In this document: positions 5,006 through 5,027 of the stretch, piece after piece
Layout of the letters: every line of letters starts with the position of its first letter
Position numbering within the stretch: position 1 is the first letter of the stretch
NCBI GenBank assembly: GCA_028688235.1
Contig: JAQTYP010000288.1
Span: 1-5,027, forward strand
Length of the DNA: 5,027 nt
Direction of reading: 5' to 3'
Source of the DNA: Methylomonas sp.
Lineage (GTDB): Bacteria; Pseudomonadota; Gammaproteobacteria; Methylococcales; Methylomonadaceae
Position numbers and translations under genes: made by a program
The notes under the pieces: generated by a model
Seen by the model: the letters and a program-made list of their open reading frames with translations, nothing else
The model's database searches: none
Told to the model about the DNA's origin: nothing

Positions 5006-5027
5006 GCGATGCTCGGGGCGGTATAAG

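Larger units (their letters stand above)
4791..5021. repeat. Palindrome-rich intergenic repeat block, probably a dispersed family
   Basis: A purine-rich lead (AAAAGAAAGAAACCAAAGAA from 4791) is followed by a nested structure. The outer arms CCGCCCC (4815-4821) and GGGGCGG (5015-5021) enclose a 22-bp hairpin (4848-4869), a repeated octamer CAAATTTG (4896-4903 and 4911-4918) and a long inverted repeat (4920-5005). So much ordered pairing in about 200 bp is not expected in plain spacer. I recall similar blocks with the AACCAAAGAAAAGGCC lead between genes of methanotrophs and other Gammaproteobacteria, but this is memory, not a search. An open frame crosses it (ATG at 4753), with poor ribosome-binding site and protein-unlike content. 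Confidence 0.55.

Noticed and set aside
4753..5027. Plus-strand open frame of at least 91 codons, running off the right edge (begins MKADFITSCIL)
   Set aside because: It has no good ribosome-binding site, and its content follows the palindromes of the repeat block (K/R/S/C/W-rich). Such repeats often carry chance open frames. It cannot be fully excluded without the sequence to the right.

Overview
The window looks like Gammaproteobacterial chromosome. By eye a methanotroph such as a Methylomonas relative is the best guess. That guess rests on the typical Gram-negative envelope genes, the giant LEPR-XLL protein, and a palindrome-rich intergenic block at the right end whose style I recall from such genomes. 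I could not verify it by search. All three clear genes lie on the minus strand, so the window reads from right to left.

Layout in transcription order. (1) 4492-5027 is non-coding: a nested-palindrome repeat block (about 4791-5021), then an AT-rich promoter region (4584-4664) with a dyad over the likely -10/-35 spacer. (2) 3658-4491 encodes a short 277-residue periplasmic adaptor (membrane fusion protein) with a signal peptide, split lipoyl domain, coiled-coil hairpin and beta-barrel. (3) 2308-3627 encodes a TolC-type outer-membrane channel, only 30 nt downstream, clearly in an operon with the adaptor. (4) 1692-2307 is a 616-nt non-coding gap. It has its own sigma-70-like promoter (TTTACA, 17 nt, GATAAT at 2107-2135) and therefore a predicted leader of about 410 nt with several hairpins, one terminator-like. 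(5) 1-1691 is the 5' end of a large open frame running off the left edge. It starts at 1691 behind a strong ribosome-binding site (AAGGAGA).

The left gene is easy to miss because its stop lies outside the window; the shorter frames in that region are shadows of it. Its product begins without a classical signal peptide, carries an LEPR-XLL motif (residues 56-69) and then at least five tandem PPC-like beta-domains of about 103 residues. This is the architecture of very large exported surface proteins.

Taken together, the window suggests a dedicated export locus: an adaptor plus TolC-like channel next to a giant repeat-bearing substrate. No inner-membrane ATPase or pump is visible here. The giant gene appears separately controlled, through its own promoter and a long structured leader. 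The link between exporter and substrate is inferred from proximity, strand and family habits, not shown directly.
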